A stretch of 7,760 nt of DNA from Actinomycetota bacterium (lineage in GTDB: Bacteria; Actinomycetota; UBA4738), in NCBI GenBank assembly GCA_013816105.1, contig JACDEY010000013.1:3652-11411 (forward strand), in the 5' to 3' direction. The stretch's first letter is position 1, and each line of letters begins with the position of its first letter. Shown here piece after piece: positions 1 through 6,272 of this stretch. Under the pieces are notes generated by a model that made no database searches, was not told the DNA's origin, and worked only from the letters and a program-made list of their open reading frames with translations. The translations under genes were made by a program, and so were the position numbers.

Positions 1-814
1 GCGAGGCCCCCGCGTGGTCGCCTCTGGGCAGGCTCTGACCATCAGCGGCGGCCACGGGTGGAACTCGTTCGCCAGACAGGTCGACGGCCCCGACGGGGTT
101 CGCCTGGCCGTCCGCGAGCAGATCCGCAGCGGCGCGCGCTCGATCAAGATCGTCGCAACGGGCGGCGTGCTCACGCCCGGGGTGAGCTTCGACTTCACGG
201 CGTTCACCAGGGAGGAGGTGGACGCCGCCGTCGACGAGGCGCACAAGTGGGGCGTGCCGATCGCCGCCCACGCGATCGGTCGAACGGGCATCGATCACTG
301 CGTCCGGGCCGGGATCGACTCGATCGAGCATGGGGCCCAGATCAGCGCCGAGACGGCACGGGCGATGAAGGAGCGCGGCATCTTCCAGGTGCCCACGATC
401 AGCGCGCTCCGGGGGATCGTGGACCACCCCGAGGACGTTCCCTCCTACGCCGTCGAGAAGGGCTTGCGGGTCCTGGAGTTCGCCAGGGACGCGTTTCGAC
501 GAGTCATCAGGGCAGGCGCGAGACATGCCTGCGGGACCGACGCCGGGACACCGCACAATCCGCACGGCGGCGTCCCCCTCGAGCTTGCGCGGATGGTCGA
601 GTGGGGGCTTTCACCACTCAAGGCGATGCAGTCCGCCACCTCGAACGCCGCGGAGCTCCTGCGCCTGCCCGATGTGGGCACCGTCACGGAGGGCGGGGTG
701 GCGGATCTGGTCCTGTTCGGCCGGGACCCTCTCGAGGACATCTCGGCGGTGGCCAATCCCGCCGCGGTGTTTCTGGGGGGGACCCTGGTCGCCGGGAGCA
801 TACGTCCCTCCTGA
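1..814 (+). CDS. Metal-dependent amidohydrolase (imidazolonepropionase-like), 5' truncated
   Basis: This is the C-terminal part of a TIM-barrel amidohydrolase. The open frame runs into the left edge: the codons before the GTG at 14 read R-G-P-R and continue into a conserved stretch, so that GTG is internal and the true start lies outside the window. Counting from codon 14 as residue 1, family landmarks are the lysine of SIKIVATGG (K45, probably the carboxylated metal bridge), H86 in AAHAIG, H106 in SIEHG, and D176 in GTDAGTPHNPHGG (catalytic Asp). The C-terminal GTVTEGGVADLVLFGRDPLED is the usual return to the small beta domain. The N-terminal HxH ligand pair must be upstream. Relatives act on cyclic amides or Xaa-Pro/Xaa-Arg-type dipeptides, and substrate cannot be assigned here. 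It is probably cytoplasmic; no signal is visible because the N-terminus is missing. Family is secure, specificity is not. Confidence 0.85.
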   Translation, partial: RGPRVVASGQALTISGGHGWNSFARQVDGPDGVRLAVREQIRSGARSIKIVATGGVLTPGVSFDFTAFTREEVDAAVDEAHKWGVPIAAHAIGRTGIDHCVRAGIDSIEHGAQISAETARAMKERGIFQVPTISALRGIVDHPEDVPSYAVEKGLRVLEFARDAFRRVIRAGARHACGTDAGTPHNPHGGVPLELARMVEWGLSPLKAMQSATSNAAELLRLPDVGTVTEGGVADLVLFGRDPLEDISAVANPAAVFLGGTLVAGSIRPS

Positions 815-826
815 AGGGAGGGTCGT
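802..826 (+). terminator. Hairpin spanning the amidohydrolase stop codon
   Basis: CCCTCC (806-811) pairs perfectly with GGAGGG (817-822) around a 5-nt loop, TGAAG, that contains the TGA stop (812-814). After a T/T mismatch the stem is prolonged by ACG (802-804) with CGT (824-826). There is no run of T after it, so this is at best a U-tract-less intrinsic terminator or an mRNA 3'-end stabiliser. Its position at the gene end supports termination. Confidence 0.45.
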
Positions 827-861
827 TCCGCGATCGAGGCAGCGTTTCCCCAGGTCAGGCG

Positions 862-884
862 GTGTCAGAGTCGGCCAATAGATT
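862..884 (+). promoter_or_regulatory. RecA-NDp (PafBC)-like promoter upstream of rmuC
   Basis: GTGTCAGAG (862-870), an 8-nt spacer (871-878) and TAGATT (879-884) match the actinobacterial RecA-NDp consensus TTGTCRGTG-N8-TAGNNT. The upstream box agrees at 7 of 9 positions, the spacing is exact, and every fixed base of the -10 agrees. In mycobacteria this promoter class is activated by PafBC after DNA damage, independently of LexA. Transcription would start near 891 and give a short leader holding the rmuC ribosome site. That PafBC exists in this organism is not shown by the window. Confidence 0.5.
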
Positions 885-908
885 GTTCGGGAGGCCGAAG
901 GGAGTCTA

Positions 909-1880
909 GTGGAACCACTCATCGTAATTCTGTGCCTGTGCGTCGTCGTCGCGGTCGGCGGCGTCTGGGCCGCCATGTCCGCGATGCGGCGCGGGATGGA
1001 CGCGCGCATGATGGCGACGGCGGGGGACCTTCGCCGTCTGGCCGACGCTGCGGCCTGGCGAGACGACGGGACCCAGGACGTTCGCCGAGAGGTCGGCGCC
1101 TTCCGCGAGGCGCTCGACCGGATGCGGGTCCGCGAGGAGGAGCGTCGGGCCCGGGAGGAGGACGGCTGGGCCGTGCTGCACCGAGTCGCGGCCGTCCTGT
1201 CCGGGGGCCAGCGGGCGGGGAAGGCGGGGGAGAACGTGCTTCGTGACGCGCTGGCCCATCTCCCCCCCTCGATGGTCGTGACGGACTTCCGGGTGAACGG
1301 TCAGGTGGTGGAGTTCGGCCTGGTGCTGCCCGACGGCCGGAGGTTGCCGATCGACTCGAAGTGGCCCGCCGACGCCGAGCTGCAGGCCCTTTCTGCTGCC
1401 GAGGGGGGCGAGCGGGACCGCCTGGTGGCCGTCGTCGAGCGGACCGTGGCCAGACGAGCACGAGAGGTTGCGGCCTACCGAGACCCGGCGGTCACCGCTC
1501 CGGTTGCGGTCGCCGCCGTTCCCGACGCCGCCTACGCCGTCCTGCGGCGCGCCCACGCCGACGCCTACCGGCAGGGCGTCATCGTGATCCCCTACTCCAT
1601 GGCGCTGCCCGTCCTGCTCTTCCTCCACAGCATCGTGGCCCGCTTCGGAACGGCCGGCGACGTCCGGGCGTGCCTGTCCGACATTGCCGCGGTGCTCGAC
1701 GGCGTCGAGAGCACCCTCGAGAACAAGCTCGAGCGGGCTTGCACGATGCTCGGGAATGGCACCCAGGAGATCCGGGGTCATCTCGGCAGGGGAAGGACCG
1801 CCCTCAGCCGTGCCGGCGACGGACAGGTGCCCGACGACGACGATACGGGGCGACCGCGGCTCACGAGCGTCGCACCCTGA
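909..1880 (+). CDS. rmuC: RmuC family DNA recombination protein
   Basis: This 323-aa protein resembles RmuC, a predicted PD-(D/E)XK nuclease-fold protein linked in E. coli to limiting recombination between inverted repeats. Residues 4-24 form one hydrophobic segment (probable N-terminal membrane anchor), and residues 38-90 are a charged, probably helical or coiled-coil stretch. The RmuC core follows: GKAGE (104-108), then VEFGLVLPDGRRLPIDSKWP (134-153) with E135, D149 and K151 as likely active-site residues, and later a conserved IVIPYSMALPVLLFLH region (225-240). The family usually reads PDF where this has VEF. It is much shorter than E. coli RmuC (about 475 aa), mostly because the coiled-coil region is small. 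The GTG start at 909 is chosen because it keeps the membrane segment and has GAAGGGAG (897-904) just upstream. It sits behind a candidate damage-responsive promoter and about 1.7 kb from the NHEJ genes. Confidence 0.78.
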   Translation: MEPLIVILCLCVVVAVGGVWAAMSAMRRGMDARMMATAGDLRRLADAAAWRDDGTQDVRREVGAFREALDRMRVREEERRAREEDGWAVLHRVAAVLSGGQRAGKAGENVLRDALAHLPPSMVVTDFRVNGQVVEFGLVLPDGRRLPIDSKWPADAELQALSAAEGGERDRLVAVVERTVARRAREVAAYRDPAVTAPVAVAAVPDAAYAVLRRAHADAYRQGVIVIPYSMALPVLLFLHSIVARFGTAGDVRACLSDIAAVLDGVESTLENKLERACTMLGNGTQEIRGHLGRGRTALSRAGDGQVPDDDDTGRPRLTSVAP

Positions 1881-1891
1881 TCGGACTGCTC

Positions 1892-1905
1892 TATGCTCCG
1901 GTTCC
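1892..1905 (+). promoter_or_regulatory. -10 box for a leaderless start at 1906
   Basis: TATGCT (1892-1897) lies 8 nt before the ATG at 1906. No Shine-Dalgarno-like purine run is present between the rmuC stop and this ATG. A TANNNT box at this distance puts the transcription start on or next to the start codon, as in actinobacterial leaderless mRNAs. No good -35 hexamer is visible, and rmuC readthrough is also possible. Confidence 0.4.
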
Positions 1906-2247
1906 ATGGACTTCTTCGAGGCTCTGGAGCGCCTCGGGTTCCGGCTCGCCCAGGACCGTCCCTCCCGCGGGTCACAAGCATTCGTCTCCCAGAGGAACGC
2001 GTACCTCACCTACTGGACGCACGTGTACGACGACGGGTCCGCGCTGTTCACCTGGGAGTTCGCGGTGACCGATTACCTGCTGCGGCTTGGGATCCAGCTC
2101 GGATCGAGCGAGCGGCTTAACCTCTTCATGTTCCCTGTCGAGGACTATCGCGGGGTGCAGGACGCCGGGTGGCTCGCCGGGGCAATGGACAGGGCAGACA
2201 CTCGCCTCCGAAGCGTCGACTTCGCGAGCCCGGAGGCGGTGGCGTAG
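1906..2247 (+). CDS. Small protein of unknown function (113 aa)
   Basis: I do not recognise a named family. The 113-aa product begins MDFFEALERLGFRL, has an aromatic-rich middle (NAYLTYWTHVYDDGSALFTW, 31-50) suggestive of paired beta strands, then EFAVTDYLLRLGIQLGSSE (51-69), where a helix and turn are plausible, and a LNLFMFP strand (71-77). There is no cysteine, no signal peptide and no membrane segment, so it is probably a compact soluble cytoplasmic protein. An in-frame open stretch reaches back into rmuC (to 1684), but that part is low-complexity shadow sequence. The ATG at 1906 is preferred because it lies 25 nt after the rmuC stop, follows a -10-like box at leaderless distance, and begins the protein-like composition. 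It could be co-transcribed with rmuC. No function is proposed. Confidence 0.7.
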   Translation: MDFFEALERLGFRLAQDRPSRGSQAFVSQRNAYLTYWTHVYDDGSALFTWEFAVTDYLLRLGIQLGSSERLNLFMFPVEDYRGVQDAGWLAGAMDRADTRLRSVDFASPEAVA

Positions 2248-2310
2248 GAACGCACCGAGCCTCCCCCCGCTGCCGCTCCAACGGCTTTCTCCTGGCTGCC
2301 CGTAAGCCAT

Positions 2311-2323
2311 TAGGCTGGATGCG
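2311..2323 (+). promoter_or_regulatory. -10 box for a leaderless start at 2324
   Basis: TAGGCT (2311-2316) precedes the GTG at 2324 by 7 nt, the spacing expected if transcription starts on the G of the start codon. There is no convincing ribosome-binding site in 2300-2323. The rest of the 76-bp gap (2248-2310) holds only a weak GGCTT/AAGCC inverted repeat (2283-2287 with 2304-2308) and no clear -35 box. Confidence 0.42.
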
Positions 2324-3040
2324 GTGAACGTGAGGCGGGCGTTGGTGGTCTTCGCTCATCCGGACGACGCGGAGTTCGGAATCGCCGGTACGGTGGCGAC
2401 GTGGACCGGGTTGGGAGCCGAGGTCGTCTACGTGAGCGTCACGGATGGATCCGGCGGATCGAACGAGGTGGGAGCCGATCGAGAGGAGCTTCGGTCCATC
2501 CGGGAGGCCGAGCAGCGTGAGGCGTGCGACGTCCTCGGCGTGCGAGAGTGTGTCTTCCTCGGGTGGCGGGACGGGAGCGTCGAGCCGACTATGGATCTGC
2601 GACGGGCGATCACCCGGGAGGCGCGCCGCGTTCGCCCAGACGTGCTCGTGTCCCCGGATCCCACCCGCATGTGGGACGAGGGTCGCGGCTACGTCAACCA
2701 TCCGGACCACAGGGCCGTCGGCATCGCCTGCCTGGCTGTCGTGAACCCCGACGCGCCGACCCGGCTGCAGTTCCCGGAGCTGCTCGAGGAGGGGCTCGAG
2801 CCCTTCGAGATCCCCAACCTGTGGATCCCGACGTACGAGGGAGAGGCGGACACGTTCGTCGACATCTCGGACACGATCGACACGAAGATCCGGGCCCTGC
2901 GATGCCACCGGAGCCAGGTCCAGGACCGACCGGTCGACCAGTGGCTACGAGACCGGGCGGAGGAGCGAGGCGGTTCCCGGGGGATCCGCTATGCGGAGGC
3001 GTTCAAGACGTTCCGTCTGAAGGACGAGGAGACCGAATGA
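2324..3040 (+). CDS. PIG-L/LmbE family zinc-dependent deacetylase
   Basis: This 238-aa protein has the typical length and motifs of the PIG-L/LmbE fold, which removes acetyl groups from N-acetylglucosamine-type conjugates; the family includes MshB, Mca and BshB. AHPDDAEFG (11-19) supplies the zinc ligands H12 and D15 with D14 as likely general base. NHPDHRAVG (125-133) supplies the third ligand, H129. No signal peptide or membrane segment is seen, so it is probably cytoplasmic. The GTG at 2324 is chosen because it begins only a few residues before the first beta strand and lies 7 nt after a -10-like box. The stop overlaps the next ATG (ATGA, 3037-3040), indicating translational coupling with the DUF5319-like gene. 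Substrate is not determinable: mycothiol pathway, mycothiol-conjugate detoxification and sugar-nucleotide deacetylation are all open. Confidence 0.88.
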   Translation: MNVRRALVVFAHPDDAEFGIAGTVATWTGLGAEVVYVSVTDGSGGSNEVGADREELRSIREAEQREACDVLGVRECVFLGWRDGSVEPTMDLRRAITREARRVRPDVLVSPDPTRMWDEGRGYVNHPDHRAVGIACLAVVNPDAPTRLQFPELLEEGLEPFEIPNLWIPTYEGEADTFVDISDTIDTKIRALRCHRSQVQDRPVDQWLRDRAEERGGSRGIRYAEAFKTFRLKDEETE

Positions 3041-3609
3041 ACAACGAGGAGGACCCGTTGGACGGCCCCGACCCGGACGAGGAGGGCGCCCAGGGCCGGG
3101 AGGATCCCGAGGACATCCCCCGCTTGCTGCCTCCCGAGGAGCACGAGAGCGTCGAGGCCGACCTCGTGGATCTGGAGGCCATGCGGGCCGTGTTTCAGAC
3201 CCAGGGCGCCAAGGGCGTCGTGATTTCCTGCTCCGACTGCGGCGCCAACCACTATTACGGATGGGAGCTCCTGAAGGAGAGTCTCGAGCACATGCTCGAG
3301 ACGGGAGAGCCCCGCATGCACGAGCCGGCCTTCGAGCCGCGCGAGGACGAATATGTCGTCTGGGACTACGGGAAGGGCTACGTCGATGCGCTCACCGACA
3401 CCGGCTTGGAGGCCGGTGCTCGGCTCGACCTCACCTCTTGCGGCTGGTGTGAGGCCGCGGTCGAGCCGCACTTCGCGTTCTGCTCGCGATGCGGCCGTCC
3501 GCTCGCCGTGATGCGCGTGTACCGGGAGTTGCTCTCCCGCGGCATCGAGGAGCGCGAGGTGCGAACGCTCCTGCTCCGCGCCGGCTTCGAGCCCTTCGGT
3601 TCCGGCTAA
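3037..3609 (+). CDS. DUF5319-like protein with C-terminal zinc ribbon
   Basis: This is a 190-aa acidic protein starting at the ATG inside the ATGA overlap with the deacetylase gene. The same frame is open to 2524, but that portion is a shadow of the deacetylase gene. Residues 1-45 are rich in D, E and P and probably disordered. Residues about 46-120 resemble actinobacterial DUF5319: GAKGVVISCSDCGANHYYGW (57-76), a helix ending LETGEPRMHEPAF (87-99), then YVVWDYGKGYVDAL (106-119). A zinc-ribbon knuckle pair, C135/C138 and C149/C152, follows, then a helical tail (158-185). C65/C68 is a third CxxC. DUF5319 has no established function. The DUF match is from memory of the family pattern. The gene converges on ligD, with the two stop codons overlapping. 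Adaptor or metal-binding roles are guesses. Confidence 0.75.
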   Translation: MNNEEDPLDGPDPDEEGAQGREDPEDIPRLLPPEEHESVEADLVDLEAMRAVFQTQGAKGVVISCSDCGANHYYGWELLKESLEHMLETGEPRMHEPAFEPREDEYVVWDYGKGYVDALTDTGLEAGARLDLTSCGWCEAAVEPHFAFCSRCGRPLAVMRVYRELLSRGIEEREVRTLLLRAGFEPFGSG

Positions 3610-3620
3610 CCCTGAGCCGG
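3602..3620. terminator. Hairpin over convergent overlapping stops
   Basis: CCGGCT (3602-3607) and AGCCGG (3615-3620) form a perfect 6-bp stem with a 7-nt loop. The stem-loop covers the TAA of the + strand gene (3607-3609) and the TAG of ligD (3606-3608, read on the minus strand). A competing longer arm, TCGAGCC (3587-3593) with GGCTCGA (3619-3625), also exists. Symmetry would allow termination from both sides. No T-tract is present on either strand. Confidence 0.4.
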
Positions 3621-6182
3621 CTCGAGGATGCAGTCCTCGGGGAGCTTGTCCGGACGGAGGCCCTTGAACGACGGCGCGCGCAGCTTGCCGCCCGCGGTCA
3701 CCTGCAGATACTCCACCTCGCAGACGACCTCCGGGCGCGTCCAGCGGGCGCCCTTGACCTTTCGTAGCTCGGGGTCGGGGATAGCCGGGGCGTCGACCTC
3801 CACGGCGCGAAGCCGCGCGAGGACGTCCTGCAACACCCGGTCCGTGAATCCCGTGCCGACCTGGCCGGTCCAGATCAGGCCGCCGCCCCGGAACACCCCG
3901 AGCAGCAGGGCGCCGAAGACGTCGCTCCGTCCGCCCTGGCCCGGCGTCCACCCCAGGACCACGCAGTCCTGGCGCTTCAGGATCTTGATCTTCCGCCAGT
4001 CGTCCGAGCGCCGGCCGGGAAGGTAGCGGCTCCCGGCGTTCTTCGCGATGACGCCCTCGAGGGCGTGCTGCTTCGCTGCGGCGTGAAAGGCGATGCCGGA
4101 ATCCTCGGACCAGTAGATGAGCCGGAGTCCACGCCCTTCCGCGACGATTCCCACCAGCAGATCTCTCCGCTCCTCGAGCGAGCGCTCCGTGAGGTCGAGC
4201 CCGTCCAACCAGAGCAGATCGAAGGCGACCAACTCGACGGGAATCGACTTCTGGATGCGCGCGATCTCGGACGGCGAGGAGAGGTTCATGCGCTGCTGCA
4301 GCCGCTCGAACGAGGTTAGCCCTTCCTCGTCAGTGGCGACGATCTCGCCGTCCAGGACGGCATTGGTCGCGTGCACCCGCCGCCACATGGACCGTAGCTC
4401 CGGATAGCTCACCGACTGATCCCGGCCGGTGCGAGAGACGAGCCGCACGTCCTCGCCGTTCACGTACGCCAGTGTGCGCACGCCGTCGAACTTCGGCTCG
4501 AACCACCAGCCCGCGCGGTCGAACGGCTCGTAGCCGCCGCTCGCGAGCATGGGCTGCCACGCTGGGGGGAGCGCGAGCGGCTCCTCGATGGAAGCACTGG
4601 CCATGAGGACGAGCCAGTCCCGCTCGCCGCGCGTCTTGACCAGGTGGTACTCGCCATGGTGTCGCTCGCCGTGCAAGCGGAAGGAGACCTTCCTCTCCGT
4701 CCATTCGAGCACCTCGTAGGTCCCCCTGTCCCAGATGCGAACCACGCCGGCGCCGTAGTGGCCCTTCGGGATCTGCCCCTCGAAGGAGCCGTACTCCATG
4801 GGGTGGTCCTCCGTCTGCACCGCCAGGTGCCGTTCCCCCTTTACGAACGGAAGCCCTTTGGGGACGGCCCAGGAAACGAGGACACCCTCCCGCTCCAGGC
4901 GGAGGTCGTAGTGCAGCCGGGTCGCGTCGTGGCGCTGGATCACGAAGCTGTCGCCCCGCTCCGACGGCGGGCCACCGGCCGGCTCGGGCGTGGCATCGAA
5001 ATCGCGCATCTTCAGGTAGCGGTCGAGGTTCGGATCGCGGGAACGCGCGATGGCGTCCTCGCTCCTGGTCCTCCGCGTGCGGACCGCTGCCTTCGGCGCC
5101 GGCTTGGACTTCGCCGGGCCGCCCTCCGCCTCTACCCGCCGCGACGCGGAGGGCTCCTCGGCATCACCTCGGTCGATGCCGAGACCGGCAAGGGCACCGC
5201 TCGGGTCCTGGGGGTCCTCGATCACCGGACGGAACAGGTCCCCGGTCTCCTCCAGACGCTCCCAGAGCGAACGAATGGTGAAGTCGCCGGCCCGGATCCG
5301 GCCGTCCTCGACCTCCTGCCAGGTCACCGGCGTCGAGACGGTGGCTCCGGGCTCGGGCCGGACGGAGTACACCGCGGCGATGTTCGCGCCGATACGATTC
5401 ATGTTGTGGTCGATGAAGACCTTGCCGGTGCGCTTGCGGATCTCCCATTCCATCGTCACCCGCCGCGGGTCCACCTTCAGGATCAGTGCGCCGATCCTCC
5501 CCACCAGCTCGCGAACCTCGTCGTGAGTGAAGCCGGGGGTGATCGGCACGTAGATCTGCATGCCTGTGGCCCCAGAGGTCTTGGGATAGGCCGTGAGCCC
5601 CAGCCCCTCGCACGCGACGCGCACGTAGCCCGCAACCGCGAGCACCTCCTCGTAGCCGGCGGGTTCGAAGGGATCCAGATCGAAGAAGAGATAGTCCGGC
5701 CACTCGATCGTTCCGCACCGGGCGTGGAGCGGATGGAATTCGATGCACCCGAGGTTCGCCATGAACAGCAACCCGGCGGCCTCCTCCACCAGCAGGTAAT
5801 CGATAACATCGTGCTTCGCGGGACCCCACCGGCCCTCCCCCGACCCGACGCTCTCCACGGCGCATCGGGGCATCCCCTCCGGCGTGTGAGAAGGGGCGTG
5901 TTTCTCGTAGAAGAAGCTGCCGGTGACCCCGTTCGGCATCCGCTTCATCGTGAGGGGACGCCCGGCCAGATACGGAAGCAGCAATGGGGCAACGTTGTAG
6001 TAGTAGGCGATCAGGTCCCCCTTGGTGTAGCCCTCCTCGGGCCAGAAGACCTTGTCGAGGTTGGAGAGCCTGAGCTCCCGCCCGTCAACCTCCATCCACC
6101 AGTGCTCGCCCCGGCGCTCGGCGGGCAGGGCGGTCGGGAACTCGACGGTGAAGGCGGGACCGGTGCGCGCGCGCCGAGGCAT
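3606..6182 (-). CDS. ligD: Multifunctional NHEJ ATP-dependent DNA ligase LigD
   Basis: This 858-aa end-processing ligase partners Ku in bacterial non-homologous end joining. Domain order is Pol-PE-Lig, as in mycobacteria. Primase-like polymerase, about 30-325: FFDLDP with D168/D170, KTSGATGMQ (201-209), third Asp D258 in FIDHN. An extended charged linker spans about 326-385. The 3'-phosphoesterase, about 390-530, has QRHDATRLHYDLRLE with H418, H424 and D426 as likely metal ligands, plus EDHP (459-461). The ligase, about 538-858, has nucleotidyl-acceptor K564 in EPKFDGVR, SRTGRD (583-588), LDGEIV (610-615), EGVIAKN (709-715), K731/K733, and an OB fold ending SFKGLRPDKLPED. All ligase and PE signatures look intact, while Q209 replaces the usual polymerase His. 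It is about 100 aa longer than M. tuberculosis LigD, from the linker and a 30-aa N-terminal extension. The ATG at 6182 has no ribosome site but a -10 box 6 nt away. Confidence 0.97.
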   Translation of the reverse strand: MPRRARTGPAFTVEFPTALPAERRGEHWWMEVDGRELRLSNLDKVFWPEEGYTKGDLIAYYYNVAPLLLPYLAGRPLTMKRMPNGVTGSFFYEKHAPSHTPEGMPRCAVESVGSGEGRWGPAKHDVIDYLLVEEAAGLLFMANLGCIEFHPLHARCGTIEWPDYLFFDLDPFEPAGYEEVLAVAGYVRVACEGLGLTAYPKTSGATGMQIYVPITPGFTHDEVRELVGRIGALILKVDPRRVTMEWEIRKRTGKVFIDHNMNRIGANIAAVYSVRPEPGATVSTPVTWQEVEDGRIRAGDFTIRSLWERLEETGDLFRPVIEDPQDPSGALAGLGIDRGDAEEPSASRRVEAEGGPAKSKPAPKAAVRTRRTRSEDAIARSRDPNLDRYLKMRDFDATPEPAGGPPSERGDSFVIQRHDATRLHYDLRLEREGVLVSWAVPKGLPFVKGERHLAVQTEDHPMEYGSFEGQIPKGHYGAGVVRIWDRGTYEVLEWTERKVSFRLHGERHHGEYHLVKTRGERDWLVLMASASIEEPLALPPAWQPMLASGGYEPFDRAGWWFEPKFDGVRTLAYVNGEDVRLVSRTGRDQSVSYPELRSMWRRVHATNAVLDGEIVATDEEGLTSFERLQQRMNLSSPSEIARIQKSIPVELVAFDLLWLDGLDLTERSLEERRDLLVGIVAEGRGLRLIYWSEDSGIAFHAAAKQHALEGVIAKNAGSRYLPGRRSDDWRKIKILKRQDCVVLGWTPGQGGRSDVFGALLLGVFRGGGLIWTGQVGTGFTDRVLQDVLARLRAVEVDAPAIPDPELRKVKGARWTRPEVVCEVEYLQVTAGGKLRAPSFKGLRPDKLPEDCILEPAQG

Positions 6183-6194
6183 GCGGCCATGGTA
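6183..6194 (-). promoter_or_regulatory. -10 box for a leaderless ligD start
   Basis: Read on the minus strand, TACCAT (6194 to 6189) is followed by 6 nt and the ligD ATG (6182-6180). No Shine-Dalgarno sequence precedes that ATG. The spacing fits a leaderless transcript and favours the long N-terminus over a start at M30. No recognisable -35 hexamer is seen. Confidence 0.4.
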
Positions 6195-6252
6195 CGTGTG
6201 GGTTCGGATCGTTGGTGGCCCGTGGTTACGGGGTCAGGCCGCGGCCCGGAGG

Positions 6253-6258
6253 TAGAAT
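6253..6258 (+). promoter_or_regulatory. Possible -10 box for ku
   Basis: TAGAAT is the only good TANNNT hexamer between the two divergent genes on the ku strand. A start near 6265 would give a leader of about 33 nt containing the ku ribosome site. The -35 region is not recognisable. A GTCAG core at 6233-6237 recalls the RecA-NDp box, but its distance (13 nt instead of 8) is wrong. Confidence 0.3.
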
Positions 6259-6272
6259 ACCCTCCCCCCCGG

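Noticed and set aside
906..2009. 367-codon minus-strand frame opposite rmuC and the 113-aa gene
   Set aside because: It is a shadow of + strand genes with low-complexity R/G/P/H composition and no motif. rmuC has recognisable family motifs in the other strand.
2524..3036. Upstream extension of the DUF5319-like frame into the deacetylase gene
   Set aside because: The extension is R/G/P-rich shadow sequence. The ATG in the ATGA overlap at 3037 gives a natural start and an acidic N-terminus.
2989..3951. 320-codon minus-strand frame across the DUF5319-like gene and the ligD end
   Set aside because: It is a shadow frame: it overlaps ligD on the same strand in a different frame and has no domain signature.
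6231..6258. RecA-NDp box for ku (GTCAG core with TAGAAT)
   Set aside because: Only the GTCAG core matches (5 of 9 positions), and the spacer is 13 nt instead of 8.
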